Shown here piece after piece: positions 25,257 through 34,223 of a DNA stretch of 64,000 nucleotides. The position numbers and the translations under genes were made by a program. Numbering within the stretch: the stretch's first letter is position 1; each line of letters opens with the position of its first letter. The notes beneath the pieces were generated by a model. The model saw nothing but the letters and a program-made list of their open reading frames with translations, did no database searches and was not told the origin of the DNA. The DNA is taken from assembly GCA_015231755.1 (NCBI GenBank), contig JADGAZ010000015.1:54121-118120 (forward strand), given 5' to 3'. Origin of the DNA: Magnetococcales bacterium (GTDB taxonomy: Bacteria; Pseudomonadota; Magnetococcia; Magnetococcales; Magnetaquicoccaceae).

Positions 25257-25568
25257 ATGGACATGGCACTGATTGCGCCGGAATCCGCTTCAATCCAAAG
25301 AACGGTCATGGATGGCCGGGTTTCAGGCGGGGCTTCAGCCCTGTTGGCCGCGCGGGAGATGCCGGCCTCAGGTCGCGGCGAGACGAAGACAGCGTACAAG
25401 GGGGGAGACGTGGTGGATGTGGCCGGTCTGGATGCGATCGGTGAAGCCATTCGTCAGTTCCGAGGTCAGGAGGCGCTGCCCATCCCGGAATCGGTGGGCA
25501 AGGCGATTCGTTCCCTGGTCCGGGAGGTCCTGGATGGACTGCCCCAAGGTGGTGTCACGGTGGCGTGA
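25257..25568 (+). CDS. Small hypothetical protein
   Basis: 103 residues from ATG 25257 (GAGGTAGAG just upstream; an ATG-less extension to 25242 is possible). The first half is flexible and Ala/Ser/Gly-rich (MDMALIAPESASIQRTV, SGGASALLAAREM). The second half looks folded, with two amphipathic helices (VAGLDAIGEAIRQFRGQ; PESVGKAIRSLVREVLDGL). No signal peptide, membrane helix or known domain. It stands alone, ended by a strong hairpin shared with the convergent lipoprotein gene. Confidence 0.5.
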   Translation: MDMALIAPESASIQRTVMDGRVSGGASALLAAREMPASGRGETKTAYKGGDVVDVAGLDAIGEAIRQFRGQEALPIPESVGKAIRSLVREVLDGLPQGGVTVA

Positions 25569-25616
25569 AATTCGCCCGCATGCGATTGCATGGCTTGAAA
25601 CCCACTTGACAATTGC

Positions 25617-25657
25617 CCCCGCGCATGACGGATCGTTGTCGATCCTCATGCGCGGGG
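25617..25657. terminator. Near-perfect hairpin between convergent genes
   Basis: CCCCGCGCATGA (25617-25628) pairs with TCATGCGCGGGG (25646-25657), and the intervening bases contain a further GGATCG/CGATCC stem around TTGT, giving an almost continuous long stem. A T-run follows ~16 bases downstream on the plus strand (ACTTTTTTG). It sits between the plus-strand gene ending at 25568 and the minus-strand gene ending at 25704, so it probably acts as a bidirectional terminator. Confidence 0.75.
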
Positions 25658-25703
25658 TGCGAATCCCGAACTTTTTTGCCTTTCACTGCGCCGCGTTGGC
25701 GTT

Positions 25704-26585
25704 TCATTTCACGGGGGGATTGCCCGCCAGTCGGAATCCCAGCAAGGCGTTTTTGCGATCCGGCCAGAGATTGGCCCGGTTCGTGGCTTTGAGAAATCCC
25801 GTTCCCGACAGTACCCCTCCCCCACGGAATACCTTGGATGTACCGCTTTCCGGTCCGGTCGGATTGTTGCTCGACGTGTTCTGGTAAGCGTTTTCGTCAT
25901 ACCAGTCCCCGACCCACTCCCAGACATTGCCGTTCATGTCGTGCAGACCCAGGCCGTTGGCCAGACGTTCCCCCACCGGATGCAGGGTCACGCCGCTCCC
26001 CTGATGCCAGGAGTAGGGGGTGGGATCGTCGTTGGTGCCGCAGTAGCGCAGAGACTGACCCCGGTTGCGGCAGGCGTACTCCCATTCCGCCTCGGTGGGC
26101 AGGCGGAAGTGACCCTGCCCTTTGCTGTTGAGCCGCTGGATGAAGCGTTCCACGTCGTTCCAGGTGACATTTTCCACCGGCAATCCGGCTCCCGGAACGG
26201 TTTGTCCCGGCAGGGTCTCCATGATCCGTTGCCATTGTTCCTGGGTGGTCTCGTGGGTGGCGAGCCAGAAGTCGTCGAGACAGACGTTATGGGCCGGGCG
26301 TTCATGGGGTTTGCCCTGGTTGTCCCCCATGATGAAACAGCCACCGGCGATCCGGGTCAGGGTGATGCCGGTGACGGGATCTTTCCAGAGGGTGGGGGTC
26401 TGGGCCGCAGGCACGGGAGCCAGGGTGCCGAGACGCCAAGTGGCTTGAATCCTCAGGGTCTCTTCCGGGGGAGGGTCGTCGTCCGGGGAGAGCAGGGGGG
26501 GTGTGGGCCAGGGGCAACCCCCCAGGAGCCAGGCGGGCAGCAGCAGCGCGAGACGAGAAAAACGGCGACGGCGGAATGCGTTCAT
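25704..26585 (-). CDS. Formylglycine-generating-enzyme-like (SUMF1) lipoprotein
   Basis: 293 residues from ATG 26585. A lipoprotein signal peptide with lipobox LLGGC lies near residue 24. From ~70 on, the FGE-sulfatase domain is evident: ITLTRIAGGCFIMGDNQGKPHERPAH, ATHETTQEQW, PVENVTWNDVERFIQRLN, RLPTEAEWEYACR, GLGLHDMNGNVWEWVGDWY and a final RGGGVLSG...LGFRLAG (all given as short landmarks). The two catalytic cysteines of true FGE cannot be confirmed, so it is more likely a non-catalytic or otherwise active member of this large family, anchored in the periplasm. It lies 11 bp downstream of murJ on the same strand and is probably co-transcribed. Confidence 0.85.
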   Translation of the reverse strand: MNAFRRRRFSRLALLLPAWLLGGCPWPTPPLLSPDDDPPPEETLRIQATWRLGTLAPVPAAQTPTLWKDPVTGITLTRIAGGCFIMGDNQGKPHERPAHNVCLDDFWLATHETTQEQWQRIMETLPGQTVPGAGLPVENVTWNDVERFIQRLNSKGQGHFRLPTEAEWEYACRNRGQSLRYCGTNDDPTPYSWHQGSGVTLHPVGERLANGLGLHDMNGNVWEWVGDWYDENAYQNTSSNNPTGPESGTSKVFRGGGVLSGTGFLKATNRANLWPDRKNALLGFRLAGNPPVK

Positions 26586-26596
26586 GGTCAGTCGGA

Positions 26597-28249
26597 TCAC
26601 CTGATTTCGGTTTCCCGTTTGCGTTGGACGAGTTGCAGCAGAAAACGGGTCTCGCGCATGCCGAGCAGCCACGCGCTTGCCACATAGACCATTCCCGCGC
26701 CGGTCAGCATCAGCAGGACCGTGATCCCCTGCCACCAGTCCGACAGGGCGCGACTCCAGTAGAGTTCACGGATCGTATACAGAAAAATCCCCATCACCGC
26801 CGATGCCGCCATCGCCTTGAACAGGGTGATCATCAGTTCACGGCTTACGGTGATGCCCATGCGTTTCCGCAAGGCCCGCAGCAGCAGACCGGCATTGAGG
26901 AATCCCCCCAGGGAGGTGGCCAGGGCCAATCCGGCGTGGTGCAGGGGGAACATCAGGATCAGGTTCATCACCATGTTGGCCACCATGCAGATGATGGCGA
27001 TGCGTACCGGGGTACGGGTGTCCTTCATGGCGTAGAAGGCCGGGGCGGTCACCTTGACCGTGGCCAGGGCCGGCAGTCCCACCCCGTAGGCCAGCAGGGC
27101 GTAGGCGGTGAGGCGGGTGGTTTCCGGGGCGAAGGCGCCGCGCTCGAAGAGCAGGGCGAGCATGGGTTCTCCCACCACCATCAACGCCACGGTGGCGGGC
27201 AGGGTGAGAAAGGCCACCACCCGCAAGGCGGTTTCCAGATTGCTTTTGAAGCCCGCCTCATCCCCCCGGGCCGCCTTGGCGGAGAGCATGGGGAGAATGG
27301 CGGTGCTCAAGGCGATGGCGATCAGTCCCAGGGGGAATTCCAGCAGCCGGTCGGCGTAATACAGATAGGAGATGGAGCCTTCCGGCAGCCACGAGGCCAA
27401 AAACAGATCCAGCAATAAATTGATCTGGGCCACCGATACCCCCAGCACCGAAGGTCCCATGAGGGTGAGGATGCGTTTGATCGAGGGGTGTTTGGGATCC
27501 CAGCGGAACCGGAAGCCCAGCCCCAGCCGGTGGAGGGCCGGGAGTTGAAACGCCAGTTGCAGGATGCCTCCCAGGGTGACGCCGATGGCCAGACCCATCA
27601 CCGGGGGGTCGAAGTGTCGGGTCAGCACCGTGGCGCCCAGGATCATGCTGGCGTTGAGCAGGATCGGGGTGGCGGCGGGAATGGCGAATTTCTTGTGGCT
27701 GTTGAGGATGCCGGCGGCCAGGGCGGTGAGGGAGATGAAGAAAATATAAGGAAAAGTCACCCGGGAAAGCAGCACCGCCAGATCGAACTTGCCCGGATCG
27801 TCGATGAATCCCGGGGCGGCCACCAGCACCAGGGCGGGCATGATCACCTGACCGACTGCCACCACCACCATCAACCACAAGGCCAGATGGGTGAAGACCG
27901 CGTGGACCGCGTTTTTGGTCTCTTCCGGATCCCCCTTGGCCAGGTGATCGGCGAACACCGGCACGAAGGCGGTGCTGAAGGCCCCTTCGGCAAAGAGCCG
28001 ACGGAGAAAATTGGGCAGTTTCTGCGCCACGAAAAAGGCGTCGGCCCCCATGCCGGCCCCGAAGGCCCGGGCGATGATCATGTCGCGGACAAATCCGGTG
28101 ATGCGCGACAACAGGGTGAAAAAACCGATGATGGCCGTCGAACGGAGCAACTGTCCCTGTTCGGAGCGTTCCTGGTGGGGGGGCCGATGGGAGGGTATAT
28201 TGGGCAAAGTGAAAAAACCTTTGACGAAAGGGGGTGAAATGGGATTCAA
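26597..28249 (-). CDS. murJ: Lipid II flippase MurJ
   Basis: About 550 residues, fourteen predicted membrane helices. Landmarks: STAIIGFFTLLSRITGFVRDMIIARAFGAG (~38-67, given as a region), ADAFFVAQKLPNFLRRLFAEGAFSTAFVPVF, and repeated MOP-exporter segments. MurJ moves lipid II across the inner membrane for peptidoglycan synthesis. The start is uncertain: the frame opens with TTG 28249 and lacks any ATG before the first helix. A TTG about 45 bases downstream with AAAGG upstream, or an internal TTG just before LLRST, would give a more typical N-terminus. It is divergent from rpsT, a common proteobacterial arrangement. Confidence 0.92.
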   Translation of the reverse strand: MNPISPPFVKGFFTLPNIPSHRPPHQERSEQGQLLRSTAIIGFFTLLSRITGFVRDMIIARAFGAGMGADAFFVAQKLPNFLRRLFAEGAFSTAFVPVFADHLAKGDPEETKNAVHAVFTHLALWLMVVVAVGQVIMPALVLVAAPGFIDDPGKFDLAVLLSRVTFPYIFFISLTALAAGILNSHKKFAIPAATPILLNASMILGATVLTRHFDPPVMGLAIGVTLGGILQLAFQLPALHRLGLGFRFRWDPKHPSIKRILTLMGPSVLGVSVAQINLLLDLFLASWLPEGSISYLYYADRLLEFPLGLIAIALSTAILPMLSAKAARGDEAGFKSNLETALRVVAFLTLPATVALMVVGEPMLALLFERGAFAPETTRLTAYALLAYGVGLPALATVKVTAPAFYAMKDTRTPVRIAIICMVANMVMNLILMFPLHHAGLALATSLGGFLNAGLLLRALRKRMGITVSRELMITLFKAMAASAVMGIFLYTIRELYWSRALSDWWQGITVLLMLTGAGMVYVASAWLLGMRETRFLLQLVQRKRETEIR

Positions 28250-28341
28250 TATTCAATTGCGTCCGTGAAATTTCGCACGGGCGGCCAGGGTCATTGAAGG
28301 CCCTCTTTAGACGACGATCAAGGATAGGGAGTTTTTTCGCG

Positions 28342-28623
28342 GTGGCCAATATTAAATCTTCCATGAAGAGCATTCGCACCTCTGCCAAGGACAACAGCCG
28401 CAACCGGTCGGCCAAGTCCCGCATGCGGACCTTTATCAAAAATGTCGTGCAGGCTGCGGCTGCGGGTGATCTTCCCCTGGCCTCGGAAGCCTTTCGCAAG
28501 GCCACGTCGGTCCTGGCGGTCACGGCCCGCAAAGGGATGATCCATCCCAATACCGCCGCCCGTCAAACCCGGCGTTTGAACGCCCGTGTACGGGCTTTGG
28601 CGCTTCAGTCCGCCGCCTCCTGA
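28342..28623 (+). CDS. rpsT: 30S ribosomal protein S20
   Basis: 93 residues from GTG 28342, supported by GGGAG ten bases upstream and by the fact that S20 proteins start (M/V)ANIKS. The sequence is the expected basic three-helix protein: VANIKSSMKSIRTSAKD, NRSAKSRMRTFIKNV, KGMIHPNTAARQTRRLNARV. It binds 16S rRNA in the small subunit. In many bacteria S20 translation is autoregulated and starts at a non-ATG codon, consistent with the GTG here. The frame continues 5' to 28234, but those residues are not S20-like. Confidence 0.95.
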   Translation: MANIKSSMKSIRTSAKDNSRNRSAKSRMRTFIKNVVQAAAAGDLPLASEAFRKATSVLAVTARKGMIHPNTAARQTRRLNARVRALALQSAAS

Positions 28624-28679
28624 CCCCTTGAAAGAGCGGGCTGCGGCTTGTCGCCCATGCCGCACCCGCATGAGAGTTG

Positions 28680-30143
28680 ATGCAGTTCACCGATCTTGCC
28701 ATTCCCGAATCCGTGATGGCCGGGATCCACGCTTGTGGATTCACGGAATGCACACCCATCCAGGCCCAGACCCTGCCCCTGACCCTCGCGGGACGGGATG
28801 TGGCGGGTCAGGCCCAGACCGGAACCGGCAAAACCGCCGCGTTTCTCATCGCGGCGTTTTGCCGGCTGTTGCGTGAGGGAGGAGGGGCGGTCAAAGAGGA
28901 TCCGGGGGGGCCGAGCCGCCCCCGCGCCCTGATCATCGCCCCCACCCGGGAACTCGCCTTTCAGATCGAAAACGATGCCTTGCGGCTCGGCGCCCATCTG
29001 GATCTCAAAATCGCCGCGGTCTACGGCGGCGTGGACTACGAAAAGCAGCGTCTCACCCTGGAAGAAGGACGGGTGGATCTGCTCATCGGCACACCGGGTC
29101 GGCTGATCGATTATTTCAAGCAGAAAGTCTATCGGGTCTCCGACGTGGAGGTGCTGGTCATCGACGAGGCGGACCGCATGTTCGACATGGGGTTCATCGA
29201 GGATCTGCGCTTTTTGCTGCGTCGTCTGCCTCCGTATGATCGACGGCTCTCCATGCTGTTTTCCGCCACCCTTTCCTATCGGGCCCAGGAACTCTCCTAC
29301 GAGTACATGGACTCCCCGGAGGTGATCTCCACCACCGTGGACAATCGGGCGGTTTCCCAGGTGACCCAGCGGCTTTATCATGTCGAGGGACGACGCAAGA
29401 TCAGTCTGCTGGTGGGGCTGTTGCGGCGGGATCTGGCCGTGGGAGACGCGGACGTTCCGGCGGGTCGGGCCATGGTGTTCGTCAATACCAAGCGCATGGG
29501 GGAGCGGCTCAAGGAGTGGTTGCGGGGCAATGGCATTCATGCGGGATATCTCTCCGGCGACGTGCCCCAGACCAAGCGTTTGCATACCTTGCAGCGTTTC
29601 CAGGAGGGCTTGGTGCCGGTGCTGATCGCCACCGATGTGGCGGGTCGGGGATTGCACATCGAAGGGGTGACCCATGTGGTCAATTTCGATCTGCCGGACA
29701 ATCCCGAAGATTATGTCCATCGCATCGGGCGTACCGCCCGGGCGGGGGCTACCGGGGATGCCATCTCCTTGGTGGATGAGGATGGGGCCTACAATCTGGA
29801 GGCCATTCTGGCGTATCTGGGCATGGACCTGTCTCCCGAATGGCCGGAAAATGAGCTGTTCGTATCGTTGACCCGGCCTCCCCCTGTGGCGGAAGGGAGC
29901 GGAGATGCCCCTTCCCGTTTCCGGAGCGGGGGAGGGGGTGGGCGCAGCGGAAGTGGTGGTGGTGGCCGTTCTGCCCCCCCGCGGCGGCGCAGCGCGGCTT
30001 CGACCGCAACTCCGGCTCCGGTGGTGGAGACGGTTTCCGCTCCCGTGGCGGCAGAGGCGGCCCCGGCGGGTGCGTCGGCCCCCCGCAGACGGCGCCGCAG
30101 AAAACCTGCTTCCGGGTCTTCGGCTCCGGCGACCGGAGAGTGA
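28680..30143 (+). CDS. DEAD-box ATP-dependent RNA helicase (RhlB/RhlE type)
   Basis: 487 residues from ATG 28680. All core motifs are present: Q motif (GFTECTPIQAQTLP), Walker A AQTGTGKT, PTRELA, GG, TPGR, DEAD (as IDEADRMFDMGF), SAT, and in the second RecA domain DVAGRGLHI and HRIGRTARAG. The last ~90 residues are Gly/Arg/Ala/Pro-rich (RSGSGGGGRSAPPRRRS; RRRRRRKPASGS), a nonspecific RNA-binding tail. Such helicases act in ribosome assembly or mRNA decay. It follows rpsT by ~55 bp and may be co-transcribed with it. RhlB-like by core length and order, but the subfamily is not certain. Confidence 0.93.
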   Translation: MQFTDLAIPESVMAGIHACGFTECTPIQAQTLPLTLAGRDVAGQAQTGTGKTAAFLIAAFCRLLREGGGAVKEDPGGPSRPRALIIAPTRELAFQIENDALRLGAHLDLKIAAVYGGVDYEKQRLTLEEGRVDLLIGTPGRLIDYFKQKVYRVSDVEVLVIDEADRMFDMGFIEDLRFLLRRLPPYDRRLSMLFSATLSYRAQELSYEYMDSPEVISTTVDNRAVSQVTQRLYHVEGRRKISLLVGLLRRDLAVGDADVPAGRAMVFVNTKRMGERLKEWLRGNGIHAGYLSGDVPQTKRLHTLQRFQEGLVPVLIATDVAGRGLHIEGVTHVVNFDLPDNPEDYVHRIGRTARAGATGDAISLVDEDGAYNLEAILAYLGMDLSPEWPENELFVSLTRPPPVAEGSGDAPSRFRSGGGGGRSGSGGGGRSAPPRRRSAASTATPAPVVETVSAPVAAEAAPAGASAPRRRRRRKPASGSSAPATGE

Positions 30144-30188
30144 CACAAAGCCTCTGCCCATCGGTCTTCGCCTGAATTTATCGAAATT

Positions 30189-30229
30189 ATTGAAAAAAAA
30201 GAGGGGGCCTGGGGGATTCATCCCCCAGG
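30189..30229. repeat. Palindromic repeat, copy 5 (A-run plus hairpin)
   Basis: ATTGAAAAAAAAGAGGGGG followed by the perfect hairpin CTGGGGGATTCATCCCCCAG, then a T-rich stretch. It lies just after the helicase gene and can form a terminator for either strand (T-run on the plus side, A-run on the minus side). It faces an inverted partner at 30284-30325. Confidence 0.8.
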
Positions 30230-30283
30230 GTTTTGATTTTTCTTCTTTCAAAATAATCATTTATTAATTTTCAAGGTCAAAAT

Positions 30284-30325
30284 CCTGGGGAATGAATTCC
30301 CCAGACCCCTTCTTTTCTTTTAATA
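30284..30325. repeat. Palindromic repeat, copy 6 (inverted)
   Basis: The reverse-complement copy of the repeat: CCTGGGGAATGAATTCCCCAG followed by ACCCC and a T-rich run. With the copy at 30189-30229 it forms a pair of inverted repeats around ~55 bp of AT-rich DNA. The T-run ends ~25 bases before the start of the hybrid kinase gene, so read-through from the helicase gene should be cut here. Confidence 0.75.
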
Positions 30326-30354
30326 GTTTAAAAATTATTATTTGGGAGAGATTG

Positions 30355-33300
30355 GTGGAAAAGATCCTGTTGGTGGAGAGTTCCAAAAGTTTCTCTGCGC
30401 TGCTGCGACACCGCATCGAGTCGGAGCTGCATTTCCAGGTGTTCTGGGCCTCCACCATGGCCGCGGCCAAGGAGATCGTCCACCGGGAAGGCACCGAATT
30501 TTTTCTCGGCATCCTCGGACTCTATCTGGCGGACGCCCCCAACGGGGAAATCGTCGATTACATCCTGTCTTTGAACATCCCCTCGGTGGTGTTCACCGGC
30601 GAAATCAAGGACGACGTGCGGGAAACCGTGGTCTCCAAGCGGGTGCTCGACTATTTCATCAAAGACAACGCCAGCAGCATCGACGCGGTACTGTATTTCA
30701 TCGACCGTCTGCGCAAGAACGCCACCGTGAAAGCCATGGTGGTCGATGACTCCAAAAGCTCCCGCTTTCACATCCGCCAGTTCCTGAAACGCTGCAACTT
30801 CGACGTGCTGGAGGCCGCGGATGGCCCTTCGGCCCTGGAACAGCTCCAGACCCATACCGATGTGCGCCTGATCATCGTGGATTACGAAATGCCGGGCATG
30901 AACGGCTTTCAACTGATCAAACGCATCCGGCCACGTTTTTCCCGGGATCGCACCGCCATCATCGGTCTTTCGTCCCACGGGACCGGGGATCTGGCCGCCC
31001 AGTTTCTCAAGGCCGGCGCCAACGACTTTCTGGCCAAACCCTTCCGGGATGAAGAGCTGTTTTGTCGCGTCTCCCAGAATATCGAAATCATCGAAAAAAA
31101 CGTCCACTTTGAAAATCTGGTGGCCGAACGGACCAATCGTCTGGTGCAGGCCCACGAACAACTCAAAAGCCGGGAAAAACGGCTCGGCTCGATTCTGTCC
31201 TCCGCCCTGGACGCCATCATCACCTCGGATGCCCAGGGACGGGTGACGGGCTTCAATCCCGCCGCCGAAAAGCTGTTCGGCTACACCCGCGAACAGGCCA
31301 TCGGTCGCACCGTGTCGGAATTGATCATCCCTCCGGAAGGCCGGGACAACCATGTGGCGGCCATCCACCGGCTGCAAGACGCCAAAAACGAAAACGGCGT
31401 ACTCAGTCGGCGCATCGAGGCTCCGGCCATGCGGGCGGATGGGGCCATCATCGATATGGAAATGGCCCTCACCTCGGATGTGCTGGATGGGGAACCGATT
31501 TTCACCGCGTTTCTCCACGACATCACCGATCGCAAACAACTGCTCAAATCCCTGGAAGAGACGCTCCAGGTGGCGGAATCCTCCAACCGGGCCAAAAGCG
31601 AATTCCTGGCCAACATGAGCCATGAAATCCGCAGCCCGATGAATGCCATCATCGGCATGACCGATCTGGTGCTGGGCACGGAGTTGACCGAAGTGCAACG
31701 GGACAATCTGGTGATTGTCCAGAACGCCTCCCAAAGCCTGCTGGACCTGATCAACTCCATTCTGGATCTTTCCAAGATCGAGGCGGGCAAGTTCCGGCTG
31801 GAAAACATCCCCTTCGACGTGCATGGCCGCATCGGCGCGGCCTGCGAAACCATGGCGATCCGCGCCCATCAAAAACGGGTGGATTTCTATTGCCAGATCG
31901 CTCCGGATCTGCCGGAAACCCTGGTGGGGGATCCGTTGCGGTTGGCCCAGGTGTTGATCAATCTCATCAGCAACGCCATCAAGTTCACGGAAAAAGGGGA
32001 TGTGATCCTGCGGGTGGAACGGCTGCCCTGTCCGCAGGAAGAGGGAGAGAGTGTCGTGCTGGGATTTTCGGTGTCGGACAGCGGCATCGGCATTCCGGCG
32101 GACCGTCTGGAACAGATTTTCGACCGTTTCACCCAGGTGGATGGCTCCACCACCCGCAAATACGGGGGCACGGGACTGGGCTTGACCATCTGCCGCAGCA
32201 TCACCCACATGATGGGAGGCGACATCCGGGTGGAAAGCGTGCTGGGGGAGGGGAGCGTTTTTCATTTCACGGCCCGTTTCGCGGTGGGGAGTCGCGCCCC
32301 GGCGGGACAGGAGGCGGTGATGGAGGCCCGAGGCGGCGCGGCCCCCGAAGCCCCCATGGCCGGATTGCGGGTGGCGGCGGCCTATGGCAATCCCACGGGA
32401 CGCACCATCTTGGACACTCTGCTGCGTCACGGGGGGGCGGTGGCCCAGGTGGTGGAGGATTTGACCACCCTGCAACCGCTTTTGCGGCAGGCCCACGAGG
32501 CGGGTCAACCCTTCGATCTGCTGATCATCGATTATCACCTGTTGCAGGCCATGGAAATCCCCTTGCCCGAGCTGGCCCGGCGGGAAGGGTGGAAGAATCG
32601 CCCGGTGCTCACCTCTCCTCCCGCCAAACGGATGGAAGGAACCGCCATGGCCGAGGAGTTCTTCGACGCGGTGCAGTTGGCCGAACCGGTGTTGCGTTTT
32701 CCGTTGCTGCGGGCGGTCAACCGCGCCTTGGGACGGGTGGCGGCTTCGGCCCCCTTGCGGCGCAGCGGAGGCCGGCGTCATGTGGCCTTGCGCATCCTGG
32801 TGGTGGATGACCTGGTGAACAATCAAAAACTGGCCCTCAACATTCTGGAACAGGCCGGTCACGAGGTGACCCTGGCCAACCATGGCCGGGAAGCCTGGAC
32901 CATCCTGCAATCCAGACGCTTCGACGCGGTGTTGATGGATCTGCAAATGCCGGAACTGGATGGCTACGAAGCCACCCAGAAGATCCGCCAGTCCGATCCG
33001 GATCTGTTTCCCAACACCAAGATTCCCATCATCGCCTGTACGGCCCATGCCCTGGAAACGGATCGGCAGCGGTGTCTGGATGCGGGCATGAACGGCTTTT
33101 TGCGCAAGCCCTACCGGGCCGAGGAGTTGCTGGAGGCTTTGGATCCGTTCATCCGCAAGCTTGCGCCACCGGTGGAAAAACAGGCCGCCCCGGTCGGGAA
33201 CGCCGCTGTGCTCAAGGCGGTGGAGGGGGATCCGGCGGAGGTGGAAAAGCAGCGTCGTTCCTTTCTGGAACTGTACCCGGAGCAGTCGCAACGGCTGCGC

Positions 33301-33522
33301 AAGGCGTTGGGGGCGGATGATTTTCTTCAGGCCCAGGACGGCGTGGAGTGGTTCAAACTGTTTTCGGACCGGATCGGCGCCTATCGGGTGAAATGGCAGG
33401 CCATGCGCCTGCGGGGTCAGGTGGAGTTGAAAAACCGTGCCCAGGCCCTCACCCAGATGGATGCCCTGGAAGAGGATTGTCGCAAGATCCGGGAGGCGTT
33501 GGATGGGCCGGTTGCGGGTTGA
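30355..33522 (+). CDS. Multi-receiver hybrid sensor histidine kinase
   Basis: About 1055 residues, cytoplasmic (no membrane helices). The start is taken as GTG 30355 because GGGAG lies six bases upstream; the frame runs back into a repeat. Order: a degenerate receiver (~2-125, phosphoacceptor Asp not seen), an intact receiver (~127-245, VVDDSKSS...IIVDYEMPGMNG), a coiled coil (~250-285), PAS (~285-400), HisKA with SHEIRSP (~422), HATPase (~530-645: NAIKFTEKGD, DSGIGIP, GGTGLGLTI), a second receiver-like domain (~670-790) and a complete receiver (~815-935: ILVVDDL, LMDLQMPELDG, KPYRAEELL). A helical tail ends the protein. It probably runs a multistep phosphorelay; the target is unknown. Confidence 0.9.
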   Translation: MEKILLVESSKSFSALLRHRIESELHFQVFWASTMAAAKEIVHREGTEFFLGILGLYLADAPNGEIVDYILSLNIPSVVFTGEIKDDVRETVVSKRVLDYFIKDNASSIDAVLYFIDRLRKNATVKAMVVDDSKSSRFHIRQFLKRCNFDVLEAADGPSALEQLQTHTDVRLIIVDYEMPGMNGFQLIKRIRPRFSRDRTAIIGLSSHGTGDLAAQFLKAGANDFLAKPFRDEELFCRVSQNIEIIEKNVHFENLVAERTNRLVQAHEQLKSREKRLGSILSSALDAIITSDAQGRVTGFNPAAEKLFGYTREQAIGRTVSELIIPPEGRDNHVAAIHRLQDAKNENGVLSRRIEAPAMRADGAIIDMEMALTSDVLDGEPIFTAFLHDITDRKQLLKSLEETLQVAESSNRAKSEFLANMSHEIRSPMNAIIGMTDLVLGTELTEVQRDNLVIVQNASQSLLDLINSILDLSKIEAGKFRLENIPFDVHGRIGAACETMAIRAHQKRVDFYCQIAPDLPETLVGDPLRLAQVLINLISNAIKFTEKGDVILRVERLPCPQEEGESVVLGFSVSDSGIGIPADRLEQIFDRFTQVDGSTTRKYGGTGLGLTICRSITHMMGGDIRVESVLGEGSVFHFTARFAVGSRAPAGQEAVMEARGGAAPEAPMAGLRVAAAYGNPTGRTILDTLLRHGGAVAQVVEDLTTLQPLLRQAHEAGQPFDLLIIDYHLLQAMEIPLPELARREGWKNRPVLTSPPAKRMEGTAMAEEFFDAVQLAEPVLRFPLLRAVNRALGRVAASAPLRRSGGRRHVALRILVVDDLVNNQKLALNILEQAGHEVTLANHGREAWTILQSRRFDAVLMDLQMPELDGYEATQKIRQSDPDLFPNTKIPIIACTAHALETDRQRCLDAGMNGFLRKPYRAEELLEALDPFIRKLAPPVEKQAAPVGNAAVLKAVEGDPAEVEKQRRSFLELYPEQSQRLRKALGADDFLQAQDGVEWFKLFSDRIGAYRVKWQAMRLRGQVELKNRAQALTQMDALEEDCRKIREALDGPVAG

Positions 33523-33714
33523 CGGGTCGATTTTTTAAAACCGTACTGTGAGAAGTGATAATGACTCTTGCCAATTCAGTGTGTTGAAGGGCATACTGAG
33601 TGGGTTGCCCCGTGGGACGCCCCCGGCCCGGATCGGTTCGGAACTTCCCCGGTCGGGCGTGAATGGGCAAACAGCAAAGACTCCATGACGATGTTCGGAT
33701 TTTAGGGGATGGAT

Positions 33715-34020
33715 ATGGCGACTACCACCAAAGCGGATCTGGTTGAAGCGGTTTATGAGCGTATCGGGCTTTCCCGGCCCAAGTCAACCGCCATCGTGGA
33801 GCAGGTGTTCGAGATGATCACCCAACGGCTTGAACAGGCGGAAACCGTGAAACTATCCGGATTCGGGGTTTTTTCGGTGCGGGGCAAACGGGCCCGTCCG
33901 GGACGCAATCCCAAAACCGGTGAACCCATCGAAATCACCAGTCGCAAGGTGGTGACCTATCGGGCCAGTCCTTTGGTGCTGGCTTCCCAGGGCGGTGACG
34001 AGGAAGACGACGAGGCTTGA
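33715..34020 (+). CDS. ihfA: Integration host factor alpha subunit
   Basis: 101 residues from ATG 33715 (AGGGG at six-base spacing; ATG 33709 would leave none). The HU/IHF fold is clear: TKADLVEAVYERIGLSRPKS, QVFEMITQRLEQAETVKLSGFGVF, then the DNA-intercalating arm with RPGRNPKTGEPIEI and VVTYRASPLV. The RNPKTGE region with a C-terminal acidic tail (GGDEEDDEA) fits IhfA better than HU. IHF bends DNA at recombination, replication and sigma-54 promoters, which suits the sigma-54 activator in the window. Usually pheT or a MerR-like gene is adjacent; here it stands alone. Confidence 0.88.
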   Translation: MATTTKADLVEAVYERIGLSRPKSTAIVEQVFEMITQRLEQAETVKLSGFGVFSVRGKRARPGRNPKTGEPIEITSRKVVTYRASPLVLASQGGDEEDDEA

Positions 34021-34223
34021 GATTCCAAGCCTTCCCGACCCCTTTCCCCCCCCCCGTGCCTTTTCTGCGCTTTCGGGGCCGGGGTGCAAAAAAATAAGGT
34101 GGCATGCAACGGAAATTGATAGACAACCGGGGGGTCGGTCTGCACAGGGGGAGATGAAACCAGGGAAACTGTGAAACCGGTCTGCGCCAACGGTTGCCGC
34201 GTGCGTAAACCGGGAAACGGGGT

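Noticed and set aside
25263..25276. TGGCAC...TTGC-like string as a sigma-54 promoter
   Set aside because: The spacing between GG and GC is two bases short and it lies inside the coding start of the small gene.
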